A stretch of DNA of 64,000 bases from Arion vulgaris (GCA_020796225.1 CM036753.1:77229941-77293940), one strand, 5' to 3'. Shown: positions 1 through 11,240, counted from the first letter of the stretch. Numbers and translations are program-made. The notes: generated by a model not told the origin, from the letters alone.

Positions 1-85
1 AAATTAGCAGATAAAAGTATTGTTTAAAAGTTGTGTAAATATATGACTTACCTACAGATAGCGTTGGAATATTAGATTGGGAGAA

Positions 86-206
86 CCGCCAGAGTGGTTA
101 CTGGGGTGTAAAGAATAGAACCACTTTTACCTGCCACGCATGTCGTAAGAGATGACTAAGGAGGTTTGACTGAAATCAGATGCATGTGTCTTAAATGTGT
201 AGAATT
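86..206 (+). mobile_element. SINE family A, degenerate fragment
   Basis: Matches the head and central part of the family A SINE seen in fuller form at 24640-24887 and 58433-58692. Shared blocks are GGGGTGTAAAGAATAGAACC, the core around CATGTCGTAAGAG, and the segment CTGAAATCAGATGCATGTGTC. The 3' half with the AAG tail is absent and the head has a small deletion. Confidence 0.7.
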
Positions 207-479
207 CAACCTGCTGCCTTGCAGGTCGGCTGGGGACAGCCAAAGGCTAACAGAGAGCGAACCCAGTAAACGCTGGCTGACTCCTGACACATCACCGAAG
301 GATAAGCACCAGAGCTCCCAATGGTGCTGAAGATGTGACAAACCCACCATGCTAAGGCTGCATGAATCAGATTTCCACATGAATAAATTTATGGAGAGCT
401 CTGGTACATCAGTCTTTTAGGTGATCGCGAGAGAGAGAATTGGAAGAACCATTTACCTATATTGAAAAGCAATGAAGAA

Positions 480-720
480 TCACCCTCTATGAATTCAGGC
501 ATAGTTATGGCCTCTCCTTCTGACTGATTGTTGCCTGAAGGCTTGCTTTTCTTATCACCAGTCTCCATCGCCATTCAGGCTAGTCTTACTCTGACTTCAG
601 AGGTACTTGTAGTTTAGATCCAAAAGTAAGGGATTAGGTTTCCTGTTGTCCAAATGCGCACCATGTGCACACTGAGAATTTTTGTGTGTGGCCAAGCTGG
701 CTTCAAACTCCAGGATTTCC
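480..720. repeat. dispersed repeat family B
   Basis: Shares blocks (CTATGAATTCAG, CTGACTGATT, CTTATCACCAGTCTCC, GACTTCAGAGGTACTTG) with 7686-7795, 24150-24285 and 60820-61075. The 60820 copy covers the same extent, including the segment that ends near a GGCCTTGAAC-like block. No coding capacity is seen; the short open frames here are by-products of the repeat. Confidence 0.65.
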
Positions 721-1379
721 ATGAGATGTGGCCGGCCACTAGTGTAAAGTGTTATCAACTTTCCTTATCAACAACCTCAAAAATTGGATTATTACTGACA
801 CTCCCACTGAACCAGCAAGCCAGAGCAATGGTTCTTACAGAAAGTCTCTTAAAGTAACAACTAGTTAAATAATGAGTTAATTTATTTGAAATATAGTGAA
901 TTTAAAAATGAGTTTTTCCTTAATGTTTTCTTTATTATTTTCATTTCACTGCTCAATGTTTTATTATTTCACCCTTCTATTCTTCAAGTGATGTTGTCTC
1001 ATATTATGGGAATCATGTAGTTCATGGTGAAATTCTGTTCTTATTTGTTACATAGATGTGTTTTTTTTTTCTTCAAAATTGATACTACCCTTTGTTAACT
1101 ATGCACCCTGTACTGTTATGTTTTATTTTACATCCTTGCTTACATAAATTGTACATTCATTGTGATGTGACTGGTTAGCTTATTTCATATTTGTATCTTT
1201 TCTAACTTGATATTAGTAAATTGCAAACTACACCAAGTGGTTACTTACAAATGATAGACATGTATTTAAGAATAATTAATGGCAATTGTTCTGCAGCTAA
1301 TATTTATATAAAGTGAAGAATAACACAAGGATTTATGTGCCGTCTATACAGAAGGTGGATCTCAAGAGTTAACAGAGGC
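721..1379. other. AT-rich DNA, nothing recognised
   Basis: Low-complexity AT-rich sequence without an open frame, splice-bounded exon or repeat that I could match elsewhere in the window. Confidence 0.5.
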
Positions 1380-1465
1380 AATGAAAAACACTGTTTATGA
1401 AGTGCACACTAAAGCCTGTTCTAGAAATCTCTTCTTATCCTTGCACTGTGAGGCAAAACAGGATT
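1380..1465 (-). repeat. dispersed repeat family F
   Basis: In reverse complement this reads TTTGCCTCACAG...GGATAAGAAGAGATTTCTAG, then a GTGTGC(A/G)CTTCATAAAC block. The same element occurs at 62180-62270 and 63045-63150 (+), 63570-63655 (-), and partly at 31735-31765 (+). Confidence 0.6.
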
Positions 1466-1794
1466 GAGAAAGAAGAAATGTTTGTCTGTTAACAAATACA
1501 GAGGAAAACAAATGGAAATGGACCAAAGATATACCAGGATAATGCATTAATGGAAGAATTGTAACAAAGATAAAGCATTAGTGAAAGAATAGTCAACAAT
1601 ATACAAAAATCATGCACAATTCACACAATATTGTTTACTGAAAGTAAATAGAAAATGCAGGAACTAATGGAACAAATAAACAGCAGCAATAGTGATGTGA
1701 AATAGACATTTATACACAAATAATGAGAGAGAGAGAGCATTCATATCATTGTGGTTAGTGTACTTGATATGCAGAAAGAACTCTAAATTTTTTT

Positions 1795-2045
1795 TAAACT
1801 GATTGATGCTACAAATACAAATGAGAAAATGTAAGTATTTTGGACTTGTAGAAAGATGCAATTTTTTGGAGATAACCATTATGCAAAGAGGAGAATAGGA
1901 AGATCACAAAGAAGATTTATTCAGGATGTGACTAATGATTTCAACATGACAGCAGCATAGACTGTTATCTGGCCTATGGGAGAAAGAGAAATTCAGAAGG
2001 ACTGTTAGGGTTGCAAAGTTTTGTTCAGGACAAGCTATTTGACGT
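1795..2045 (+). mobile_element. LINE 3'-end relic (C-terminal RT tail)
   Basis: The broken frame reads KYFG...GRSQRRFIQDVTND, a decayed form of the G-R-P-R-R-R-W-I-Q-D pattern at the C-terminus of many animal non-LTR reverse transcriptases. The same 3' end occurs at 22105-22460, 37560-37742 and 51475-51700 on the minus strand; all end in a CAGAACAAGCTATTTGA-like terminus. Stops and frameshifts show it is dead. Confidence 0.65.
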
Positions 2046-2927
2046 TGATAATATATCATATTTATTTTAACAAACAGTATCTTGTCTGACCTTGCATATT
2101 AGCATATACAAATTAATGATGCTACCTGCACAAAGAACTGAAAAAAACCTGCGTTATCAATGATGACAACATGTATGCCAATCTACACAATGTGTTTACT
2201 AATGAAAATTCTAGACATTTGGACAATTTTCAACCACCATATCACTTTAAGAGGAAAGTTTTTGAAAACCATCTACAGCAGCTGCATTTCACATTTTGTT
2301 TAATGATTTGTTTTTACATCTCTGTTGTATTTTTCAAGAGGAGAAACAAAGAATCTAGCCAATTTGAAAGTCAGGCTGGTATATTGATGGCAGAGTAATA
2401 AGAACATGTGAGAAGAACTTGTCTAGGATTATTGGTTGTCGGTTCTAATATTCCATCATATATAACTGGACATATTTATTTTGCTGGTTATAACTTTTTT
2501 GTATATATATATTATGACTAAGGAACATTGCCATATCTTACCGTCTATGTTGTTTTTTAAGTGTTTAAATTATATATTTTGTGGGGAATATTTCTATGCG
2601 TTTTTTACTAATAATATTTCTTATTTTTTAAAATAACTGTAAACATTTTCTTGCAACTGCTTTGCAAATGTTTTTTTAAATATTCTTACACATTTTCTCG
2701 GAAAAATCATATCAAATTTTCTTGCTATTACGTTACTCATTTTTTCCTGGAATCAGTTTATACATTTTCTTTGAATAACAATTCACATTTTTCATGAAAC
2801 TACTGAAAATTTTCTCTTGCTGTAACATTTACAATTTTGTAAGCAGAATTATTTTGGTTTAATTATCTTTTTTTTTTAATAACAGATCTGTTAACATGAC
2901 TTTTGTTACTTTCTGTTCATATTTTAG
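2046..2927 (+). other. AT-rich, probably intronic
   Basis: No coding signal. It runs into a T-rich tract and the AG acceptor at 2926-2927 that opens the next exon. Upstream exons of that gene were not found, so they probably lie beyond the left edge of the window. Confidence 0.45.
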
Positions 2928-4607
2928 GACAAAACAGCCACACGTCAGCTACGCTGCCAGTCCCTTCCCCCACTTGCTGATAGAAACACAAAGCCTTTAA
3001 TTATTGCTAGCACTAATTTAGAATCCAAGAAAAAATATCTAGCTAAGTTTCAGACAGTAGAAAAGAAAGAATTGATTAACTATCATCCACTACATGTTTC
3101 ATCAGAATTGGACTCAAAAAGACATTTGTTAACACGAGCGCTTTCACAAGATAGTGGAACTACCAACATGCTAAATACCATCTCTTCATTGTCCAGTAGA
3201 TCTAGTCGGAAAGCAAGAGAGGCAGGTTTAGCAAAGGCTTTGTCAGAATATAAAGAAAAGAATAAAGGTAAAGAATACACTATCATCAAATCAGAAGATG
3301 TCAGTACTGACAATCAACATTTGTCTGAAGGTGTGCCTTACCAGGAGAAAAGGGAACATGAAATAAGGCAGGAGGAATTACTGGAGAAAAATGTTGAGAA
3401 ATATACAGAGGAGGATTTCAGGTTCACAAGAAAAAGTGTTCCCAGGTTTCAAAATGATCTCCCAGTTATTGCTGAGTTAGCACCCTTGGATTATGTACCA
3501 CAGTCTGTAATCATAGACAGACCTGAGGTTTTCAGTTTGCATTCTTCTCAAACAGAGCATCCAGAAGAGCAAAGATTGAATCTACTGTTAGTGGACAATC
3601 TTGGTAATGATCTTTCAAATCTGATCTACTTGAATGTAGAAGATGATATGGAGGATGATGATCAGTGTCCGACTCCACTTGCTAAAGACTCACCTCCAAA
3701 TTTGTCACAGGATGATGAAATAAAGGATGCTGACACAGAAACAGATAATGAGATGAATGTTCAAGAAGATGATTCAGCTAATATAGAAAGTGATACATTC
3801 TCTGTTAGTGACTTTGGTTCTCTTGAAGACACAGACATTGATTTTGAAGAATGTTCTGAGGGAAGCGATAGTGTTACTTGGGAGACACTGTCAGAGGCAA
3901 GTACTTCAGATTCTCTTGAATTTCGCAATGAAGGTCTACAAGATGCATCTGCTTTGAAAGATGAGTGTGGTCCCTGGAGTGCACCTAGCAGTCCTGCAAG
4001 TTTCATCAGAGGATCTAAATATGAAGAGGATTCTTTGCCATCCTGGAGGATCCCAACCAGCTCATTGGTGCAAGAGAGGAGCAAAAGCAAGAGTGAAACC
4101 TCTTGGGTTAGGCCAGTGGTAGAAAAACAAAAGAACTTTCCAGGCACTGTATCAAGAAGCATACTCAACTCATGGCCTTCTCCTAGCCATATCTCAGATT
4201 CTGTATCTTCCTATAGAACAAGAAGTAGAATATCTGCTAGTTCTAGCTCTTATGGTCAAAGTTTCGACCCATTCCAAACTTGGCATCCACGTAGCAGATC
4301 AGAAGCTACATCATATCGGTCACAAAGCATTGATTCATCTGTACCAGCATTTCGAATGGAGAAAATATCTGCATTGTCTGATAGAAGTGTTTCTCGCCCT
4401 TATGTTCGCTCACCCAGTTTGGACCTGACAGGAGGTGAGGCTATGTATAGGAGAATCTTGGGAAGTGCTTACAAAACTAACCCATTATCACTTAGAACTC
4501 ATTCACATCTAAAACCAGACTACTCACTGAGCACTGGAAGATCTCCTACTTCCTTGCCCAGTCGTTACTCAACAAGAACTTATCCATCATATACTTCAAA
4601 AAAATAA
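2928..4607 (+). CDS. terminal exon of an unrecognised, mostly disordered protein
   Basis: A TTTTAG acceptor ends at 2927. From 2928 the frame is open in phase 0 for 559 codons to TAA at 4605-4607, the longest open frame in the window. There is no ATG context at the left edge, so this is an internal start of the frame. Order of regions: residues 1-110 basic/polar, with PPLADRNTKP and a helix-prone KAREAGLAKALSEYKEKNKG stretch; about 220-350 strongly acidic (runs of D/E with S and T); about 350-559 rich in Ser, Arg and Tyr with repeated short SR/RS and SPS motifs, ending in TYPSYTSKK. No enzyme motif, signal peptide or membrane segment is visible. Composition suggests a scaffold or cytoskeleton-associated protein, but I do not recognise the family. 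Base composition and codon use differ from the surrounding repeats, which supports a host gene. A strong GTGAGG donor-like site at 4435 could allow alternative splicing, but joining it to the 12670 acceptor gives an immediate stop. Confidence 0.75.
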   Translation, partial: DKTATRQLRCQSLPPLADRNTKPLIIASTNLESKKKYLAKFQTVEKKELINYHPLHVSSELDSKRHLLTRALSQDSGTTNMLNTISSLSSRSSRKAREAGLAKALSEYKEKNKGKEYTIIKSEDVSTDNQHLSEGVPYQEKREHEIRQEELLEKNVEKYTEEDFRFTRKSVPRFQNDLPVIAELAPLDYVPQSVIIDRPEVFSLHSSQTEHPEEQRLNLLLVDNLGNDLSNLIYLNVEDDMEDDDQCPTPLAKDSPPNLSQDDEIKDADTETDNEMNVQEDDSANIESDTFSVSDFGSLEDTDIDFEECSEGSDSVTWETLSEASTSDSLEFRNEGLQDASALKDECGPWSAPSSPASFIRGSKYEEDSLPSWRIPTSSLVQERSKSKSETSWVRPVVEKQKNFPGTVSRSILNSWPSPSHISDSVSSYRTRSRISASSSSYGQSFDPFQTWHPRSRSEATSYRSQSIDSSVPAFRMEKISALSDRSVSRPYVRSPSLDLTGGEAMYRRILGSAYKTNPLSLRTHSHLKPDYSLSTGRSPTSLPSRYSTRTYPSYTSKK

Positions 4608-5394
4608 TATTATGTAATGACTAGAGGTGTTCTTTCGTCTAGATTTAGTCATTTTTTTTAGACTAGAGGTAGTGAGTTCTAAAAGTAAATTATCTCTTTC
4701 TATTTTGATTTTTTATTTGTTGACAGGGAGGGGTTAATTCTGGTATGGTATACTTGTTACACATAAAAACAAAATACTGTAGTTTTACAAAGTACAAAAA
4801 CAATATACAGCAACATTTTGACCCAAAGGCCTTTACGTGTTTCACCATTGCTACATAGTTTTACTGCAGTCTTCCCTTATATTTGATACATAAGACAGTT
4901 CATGTAAAAACTATATAAGCAAAATGAAAATTATTGGTTGATCTTGAGTTCTTCCCCTGGATTAAGGGAAGTACATTTTGATGCAGCAACAGTTTATGGT
5001 CATCTGTCTGTGTGATTTTATACTGAGGTAATCTGCAAGCTTATGTTTGTTCTTGCAGTGTGAAGCTATTGAGAATGTTGCCAGAGAATTTTTATTATGG
5101 ATAGTGTCAACTTCTAATACAGTTTAACATCCCTACAGATCCCACTTAGAGACCATAGTTTCTCTCCTTGTATCACTTAAAAATCATCATAGTATAACAC
5201 CATCTTGTAGCAACTGGAGCGATTGCCCTCAATTATTTGAAATCAGGTTGTTATGTTTTCTAATTTTCAGATGAAGACACTTGTGTCCATGACCTACATT
5301 TTCAGTAGTTTAGTTTTCTTCATTCCCTCTAGTATAACCACTATAAACACCTCTCTCTGATTGTTGTATGATTGCTTCTTCGAACCCTTCATAT
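4608..5394 (+). other. 3' UTR / intergenic sequence
   Basis: Follows the stop codon of the preceding exon and probably includes its 3' UTR. No AATAAA stands close behind the stop. No further frame or matched repeat is seen before 5395. Confidence 0.4.
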
Positions 5395-5635
5395 CAACCA
5401 CTTGTTAACCACTCTGTGTGATCTGCATATGATCTGAGCCTAAGAGCGATTGTACGTTGTGCCAGTTATGCGCCTACAAGTAGGCCAGCACATCCGATTT
5501 CTGCATTGTTTTTTATTTACTAGGGTAGCTTCCCTAGGTCCTACATCAGTCGATTCTTACCTTGTAAGTCGCAGTGGTGCTATTCTTTGCTTCCCTTGCG
5601 GGCCCAGGAACCACACTGGTGGATGTGATATGAGC
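5395..5635 (-). mobile_element. SINE family C
   Basis: Reverse-complement match to 25890-26150, and same-orientation match to 61145-61490. Blocks shared with 61145 are GATCTGAGCCTAA, CTACAAGTAGGCCAGCAC (CATACAAGTAGGCCAGCAC there) and GCAGTGGTGCTATTCTTTGC (GCAGTGGTACTATTCTTTGC there). Its core (TTGTAAGTCGCAGTGG on the plus strand) is a decayed form of the family A core. Confidence 0.7.
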
Positions 5636-5795
5636 AGTTTGATTGTATAATTATGTAGAGGCTATGTTACAGGAAAATTGCATCTTTCAGTTTAGCAACT
5701 TTAGATTTCAATGTGCTCTTTTTTATTTGTTCAAATTCACCATCCTGATTGGTGGTATATTTGTTAGGAGTTCAATGTAACTTATACTATCTCCT

Positions 5796-6185
5796 GGCGT
5801 GATGTTAACCACATCACCCGTGTGCCGATTTAAAAAAAAAAAAAAATGAACCCTTTCATACCTCGTGGTATATAGGTCAATACAGTGTTAGGCCTGTATT
5901 TTCATTTACGTCGGCACCCGATGGGTGATGTGGTCAGCATCACGCCAGCCGCCATTACTTTCCCAGAGCATGTCTGGTACCCAGTTGAGGCTGGGTCGAC
6001 CTGAGACCGTTGCGGTCGGAAAAATTCCAAGCGCATTGCGGAGCTGAACCCAGACCACCAGCCTTGAGAAGCGAGTTCACTAACAACTACGCTACAGCGG
6101 CTCTCATGTGCCGATGGTCAATGAAAAATATGGGCCTAACACCGTATTACCTATATACCACTGGGTATAAAGCGGGTTCCTTTAC
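5796..6185 (+). mobile_element. older SINE family E copy, split by a second copy
   Basis: Two pieces, 5796-5829 and 6116-6185, join to give the distal part of a family E SINE in plus orientation (GGCGTGATG...CACATCACCC, then GGGCCTAACACCGTATTAC...CGGGTTCC). Both pieces also appear, inverted, within the copy at 5830-6106. The gap between them is that second copy. Confidence 0.65.
5830..6106 (-). mobile_element. tRNA-derived SINE family E, inserted with 9-bp duplication
   Basis: Flanked by TGTGCCGAT at 5821-5829 and 6107-6115. Read on the minus strand, the head at about 6095-6030 is tRNA-like: an A-box-like TGTAGCGTAGTTGTTAG and a B-box-like GGGTTCAGCTCC. The body follows (CAGACATGCTCTGGGAAAG, then GGCGTGATGCTGACCACATC), ending in a homopolymer run that is T on the element's own strand (5832-5846, A on plus). 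Another decayed copy is at 53610-53815. Confidence 0.75.
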
Positions 6186-6679
6186 CTTACCTTTATACTA
6201 TCTCACATTTTGCTCAGGTTGTGACACATAGCATATTCTCATTACAATTTTCAACTGCCATGGAATCTTTAGCATACACAATTTGTACACTGGGCTTTCT
6301 TGTTTTTCGTCCATTTCTGATATGACTAGATACTTGATGTACCTACACTGAAGTCACTAATTGTCCAAATTTGGTTAAAATAAATTTCCACCATAAGCGA
6401 AAACAGACTGGGAAACATCGCTGCAGAAATCTCATTAAGACGCACTTTCTGAGTTGAGTCCAGTAGTTCCCAGTAAAATACTAATATTGAAAAGAAAACA
6501 ACTGATGTGTTGTACTCAGTACTGCTTTTTTTGGTGCTTATAGGTCTTATGTACTTTTACTCTGTGAAATGGATTATAATAGAGTTAAACTCACCAATTC
6601 AATTAGATCAGTTGAGGTAATTTCCAGTAGATTGGACAAAACATCAACCCAACATAACTAGACATTCATTTGACTGAAA

Positions 6680-6830
6680 CCCACTAAGGAAGATAACAAT
6701 TGGGATTCCAAAGAATGACTGGTGAAGAACAGTAAATGAGAACATCAAAGCCTCATGGACAGAGCTAAAAATACTCAGAATAGAAATTAATGAAGAGCTA
6801 CAGTTGCATTCCACTGTGAACAAGAAAGTT
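6680..6830 (+). mobile_element. possible LINE 3'-end relic
   Basis: A short decayed frame GIPKNDW*RTVNENIKASW resembles the G-R-P-K-x-x-W-R-R-T-V pattern at LINE C-termini. It is weak and has no partner copy in the window. Confidence 0.3.
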
Positions 6831-7685
6831 TAGTACTAGTAGTAGCTGAGACAATATACTTTTCTGCTCCCTAGTAATTTTCTTTGAAGCTTTTGTTACA
6901 ATTTTTGTCTCATAATATTTTTTACCCATAATTAATTTGCTTCTTAATTTTTCTCCTTCCTTCATTATCTATAGACACTGGTGTCTGTTTCTTCACTTAA
7001 ACTTCATTGTGTCATTCTTCCTTTGTAAGCTCTAGGCAGTGTGTTTCCACTGCCTAATTGGAAATCTGTCTTGGTACTTAACAAATTTGAACACTTTATT
7101 GTGTCGGCCATCTGTATATGTATCTCTGATAAATTTAAATGGTTAACAATTAATATAATAAATTTTCCGTAGCCTTTTCAGACCTTCTGGTGTGAAGTGC
7201 ATGTCACTTCATATTTCTAGACCCTAGTGTGCAGGATGTAGGAGGTCTAATTCTTCTCCTCACTTGTAGAATGTTGAGTGTGTGATTAAACCCACAACCT
7301 TCCGAGTCTTATACCTCTGAGCCTGAGTCGATACCTCTGAGTCCGAGTCGATAGACAATCGCTTTCACATTATGCTAATCCATCCCACTATTTAACGATT
7401 ACTCCTACTTCATTATTCAAGTCACAAAACACCAGAAATATAAGCTGGCAACTGTTGGTTGAACTATTCATTCCACAGAAAATCTCTTCATTCCATATTG
7501 CATTTAGTTGTTGAACATGTCAAGTAAAATGACTTTTAATACTAACACGTTATTTGTCTATGTTTGAGCCATAGTCAGTGAGGCAAAATTGTCTTTCCTA
7601 GTATTAATATATATTTGGTTGTTGCATAATTACATATTTTTACTCTGCTCTTTAGCAGAATACTTTTATATTGTTCTTCTTCTGC
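6831..7685. other. AT-rich DNA with a small duplicated segment
   Basis: No gene seen. Around 7305-7352 there is a short tandem duplication (ATACCTCTGAG followed by CYGAGTCGAT, twice). A GTGGGTTTAATCA block near 7290 (minus strand) is B-box-like and may be a worn tRNA-type SINE. Confidence 0.35.
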
Positions 7686-7795
7686 ATCACCCGCTATGAA
7701 TTCAGATGTAGTCAGGGCACCTTGTACGGTTCTTTTGACTGATTTTTGCGTGAAGTCCTGCTTTCCCTATTACCAGTTCCTTCCGCCATACTTTT
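7686..7795. repeat. dispersed repeat family B
   Basis: Shares CGCTATGAATTCAGA, GACTGATTTTTGCGTGA and CTGCTTTCCCTATTACCAG with the copies at 480, 24150 and 60820. Partial copy. Confidence 0.6.
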
Positions 7796-8044
7796 ATATT
7801 ATTTTTGTTTGGGTCTTTAGTAATGTGTTGCATATTTTTATACTTACTTGTATTTATTAGTAATATCTGATAGTTTTTTTTCATGCATTCAACCAAATAT
7901 ATTATACATTATATCATTAGGAAGCAGAGTTTTGCTTATGTGTATGAAGTTTGTGCTTGTGCTAGTTTACAGACTGTGAAATGCAGGTTGTAGATGTTGT
8001 ATAGTGTTGTGGTAAAATGTTGTCTCAATATATGTTATTCTAAT

Positions 8045-8285
8045 GAATGAAATAATCTCTGTAGCTCGAGCGGTAGTGAGCTCGATCACAAACCCAAGTG
8101 TACCTGGTTCAAACCCCACGGTGGGCAAGTTTGGAAGCTCTCGCGATCGTTCTCTCTCACGCTATCATAAGTTTGGAAGCAAATTCATTTCTGTGGGATT
8201 TTTACACAAGGTAAAAATAGGCCTCACCGCTCAGAAAGCAATGGCAAACTACTGAATGTATAAGTGGTGCTAGAAAATCAACGAC
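8045..8285 (+). mobile_element. tRNA-derived SINE, family D type
   Basis: Head contains GTAGCTCGAGCGGTAGTGAG (A-box-like) and TGGTTCAAACCCC (B-box-like), which is tRNA-like. The body continues to GATTTTTACACAAGG...CAGAAAGCAATGGCAAA. The tail half matches 36730-36905 and, inverted, 41005-41165, although their heads differ. No clear target duplication. Confidence 0.7.
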
Positions 8286-8496
8286 TCGTTTACTGTGGTT
8301 GATGGCTACGTCCCTTAGGATATGCCACAATTTATTTTTTTTAAATCTAGATTAGTACTTATACAAAGTGTGTGTGTTTACCTGTTCACAAGTAAGTGTA
8401 ATGTGTCAAGTCAAAATTATTCAAGTCATATCTAGTGTAAGATCTTTACGTAAAACAGTTTTCTTGTCTATATAAACTGTTGTTACTGCTCGTAAT

Positions 8497-9131
8497 CCTC
8501 CCCATGAGGCCATTACCTTGTAGTGATGGGGAGGCTTGGTGCTCTGATACAGTGAGCTGGCGCGGAACTTATGTTCCCGGAAGGGTTACCAAGCCGGAAA
8601 GGTCACTGAAGAGGGGACAGGCAAGCATGGTCTCCTGGTCCTCCAGGTTGGGGTTGGGCTTGGGACTAACGATCCCATCCTTTAAAAAAATTAAAGTTAC
8701 GGAAACAACATCAAACATACAACCTATCTACGGGCATGAAGGGCTACCAGAGTCATTGACTCACATGACTGGAAGTGGTGAAAGCCGAAAGGAAGCTACT
8801 TTCATGAGGACGGAAGTCCTGAATGCCAAAACCAAGACCAGAATTGGATGCTGGAATGTAAGAACAATGTACGAAACCGAAAAACTGTCACAAATAACAG
8901 CAGAAATACATATCCTAGGGGTTAGCGAGAGCAGATGGACAGGAAATGGAAGAAGTACCACTGCAACAGGTGAAGACCCAAGACGACCTGGAGGAGAACG
9001 ATAGAGCAAGAGCTGAAGGAAATGAATCATAGCTGGAACACAATACAGAGGAAGGCCATGAACAGGGAAGAATGGTGTACGTTTGTTGCTGCCCTAAACG
9101 CCAAGGACGTAACAGGCTAAAGAGAAGAGAG
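8497..9131 (+). mobile_element. internally deleted LINE flanked by a perfect 12-bp duplication
   Basis: ACTGCTCGTAAT occurs at 8485-8496 and again at 9132-9143. The insert starts with a GC-richer 5' region (CTCCCCATGAGGCCATTACC). It then opens an AP-endonuclease-like frame with the diagnostic GCWNVRTMYETEKLSQ and LGVSESRWTG motifs (about 8845-8960). At about 8970-8985 the frame jumps to the LINE C-terminus (RRPGGER, QELKEMNH...WNTIQRKA...VTG) and stops. The rest of the endonuclease and the whole reverse transcriptase are missing. The 3' end matches the RT relic ending at 20960. Both element ends are retained, so it is a non-autonomous derivative moved in trans. Confidence 0.85.
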
Positions 9132-9164
9132 ACTGCTCGTAATACCGATTTTTAGGACAGAGTA

Positions 9165-9345
9165 GGATAGGGGTGACATGTACCTGTGGAATTTAATGCC
9201 CACATGGCTAGTGCAGTCTGCTCAAAACTGTTTGGGTTAGGAATTTGTAATGCCCCCGACAGAAATAATTTCTTGGCCTAACTGTGGATTGAACTCGGTT
9301 CTCACATTCTAATACATTAGACCAGACGCTCCTGTCTATATATGT
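9165..9345 (-). mobile_element. probable tRNA-derived SINE
   Basis: Read on the minus strand, GAGCGTCTGGTCTAATG and GAACCGAGTTCAATCCACAG resemble A and B boxes at tRNA spacing, followed by a non-tRNA body. No second copy in the window and no duplication seen. Confidence 0.45.
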
Positions 9346-11228
9346 ACACAAAAGTCAGATGTTTATATTTGGTAGTTGTGGCTGTATTTGATGTTAGTAG
9401 GTGCATGTTTATCATGAGTTGTATAATATATGTACAGAGAGTTGCATGCCATGCTTCTAGTTGCCCAGTTTGTGCAGATTATAATTTCATTATGGTGCAA
9501 CTTGTTAGATAGTTTTACTTCTCAGATAATTTACAAATGCATATCAGCTCACTTTGCTTATTTCTTATTTGCTTATTCTTTTAATATCATCTTTTTGAAA
9601 AAGAAAGGTCTTTGTATGTTTTTATTTACCAATCATGTATTAAGTTAAGTTAGAAGAAAAACAGCATTCTCCACCATAGGGTCTTTTATTTTGTTATATG
9701 TAACAGAAATGTTAATTTTACAGCAGCAGAAAGTAATAGCTTCATGACTTTCATGCCCATTCACATTTTTCATATGTGCAATAAATTAAGGTGACCAGAC
9801 AGCACCAGGGTCAGTGAGCACTGACTAAGACCCTACTCCACCTCCACATGGTAGCCTTTTAAACAGATTGATGATGATGAGTCTAGCAAAGTGGGTAGGG
9901 ATCAAAGGGGAGCTGCTTTTGCAATTAGATAGTAGCTATCATCGCAGCCACCATCGCAGCCACCAATGGTATGAGATCTATTTGAACTACAGACAAGCAA
10001 AATTGCAGAGTGAATGCGTCACATGAGTTAACACAAGATTTGCATAGTGCAAGAACAACAATCTTGTTCTTGTAGCTGATAAAACTGCCTTGCTTGATTT
10101 TACATGTTCTGTCCTGTATCCAACGTTTCCGCTTCTTGAGAAAATACAAAGAGGAAAACTTCAAATTGTCTAGTGGTGATCCAACCAACACATGTCTCAG
10201 AAATGCAGAAAATGTTTCTTATACAGAACAATCTCACTGATTCAGAAAAAGTGACAAAGCAGGAACATACTCTTCTGCTCTGATCGTATACAAGATGCAT
10301 TAAGTGGCTGAAAAGTGATCAATTAAGAGTGTCAGACACTAAATGTGCTAAAGAACAAAAATGTAATGGGCTGTCAGGAAACCCAAGCATCACCTTAAGC
10401 TGAAATTCTTTTTAAATCATCCTGTCTTAGATGCCATGGGAATCTATGAACCAGGGTACAATGTATTTACATTTTCAGTAAAAACCTCATAGATCATAAA
10501 GTGACCAACTAGGTTTGATAAGTTCAAAGAAGAAGATAATATTCTTCATTTTTAAAAAGATGTAGCTTTACATTTAACCATTTTCATCATGACTAAAACT
10601 ACATGGTTAGAGAACTAAAATAATGTATACATGGTATTTTTAACCAAATAAAGTATATGTTCATTTGTTGCTTTCATTAATACATAAATATTACCAGTTT
10701 ATCACCGATATTTGCCAAATTTAATCTATAAATTTCTTAAATACAACATTTAAGGTATTATTTATTACTGGTTTTAAAAAAACAACAGATACTGATGCTA
10801 AACTTTCTTGCATTTTCTACTATTTTACAACCATTCTTCTTTTATTTCCTGCATGATTAGAACCAAGTTATTAATGACTAATTTCTATATTGTTTTTTCA
10901 TTGTTTGAACATTACCAATATTAGACAATAAGGTTTGGACTGTTGATATGACATGTAATAATATTTGCTTATGATTGTCTCACCAAAACGTTGCTAGTTC
11001 CAATTGGATACTATATAACATGAATACAAAAATAGTTACATTTTAATATTTCTTTCTATCTGGCTTACAGAAGACCACAAAGGTAATCAAACATTTATCT
11101 TCTTCCACTTCCAGAATTTATGAGTAATCAATAAGTTGGAGAAACACAATTTTCTGCACTTGATTTCATAATTGTTCTTTTTTTTAACTCTAATAATTAG
11201 TTCCTTCTCTTTTGACTTGCAGTACATT
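9346..11228. other. AT-rich DNA, nothing recognised
   Basis: Several short open frames but none with protein-like composition, splice context or matching repeats. A short GATGATGATGAG run lies near 9870. Confidence 0.45.
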
Positions 11229-11240
11229 TAAAAACAAAAA

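Noticed and set aside
3761..4168. 135-codon minus-strand frame
   Set aside because: Lies wholly inside the plus-strand exon 2928-4607 and has the low-complexity Ser/Leu composition expected of an antisense shadow.
4431..4440. splice donor linking 4434 to the 12670 exon
   Set aside because: The joint frame meets a stop after four codons, while the unspliced frame stays open to a natural stop at 4607.
5796..6185. terminal-inverted-repeat DNA transposon
   Set aside because: The inverted arms are explained fully by one SINE copy inserted backwards into another.
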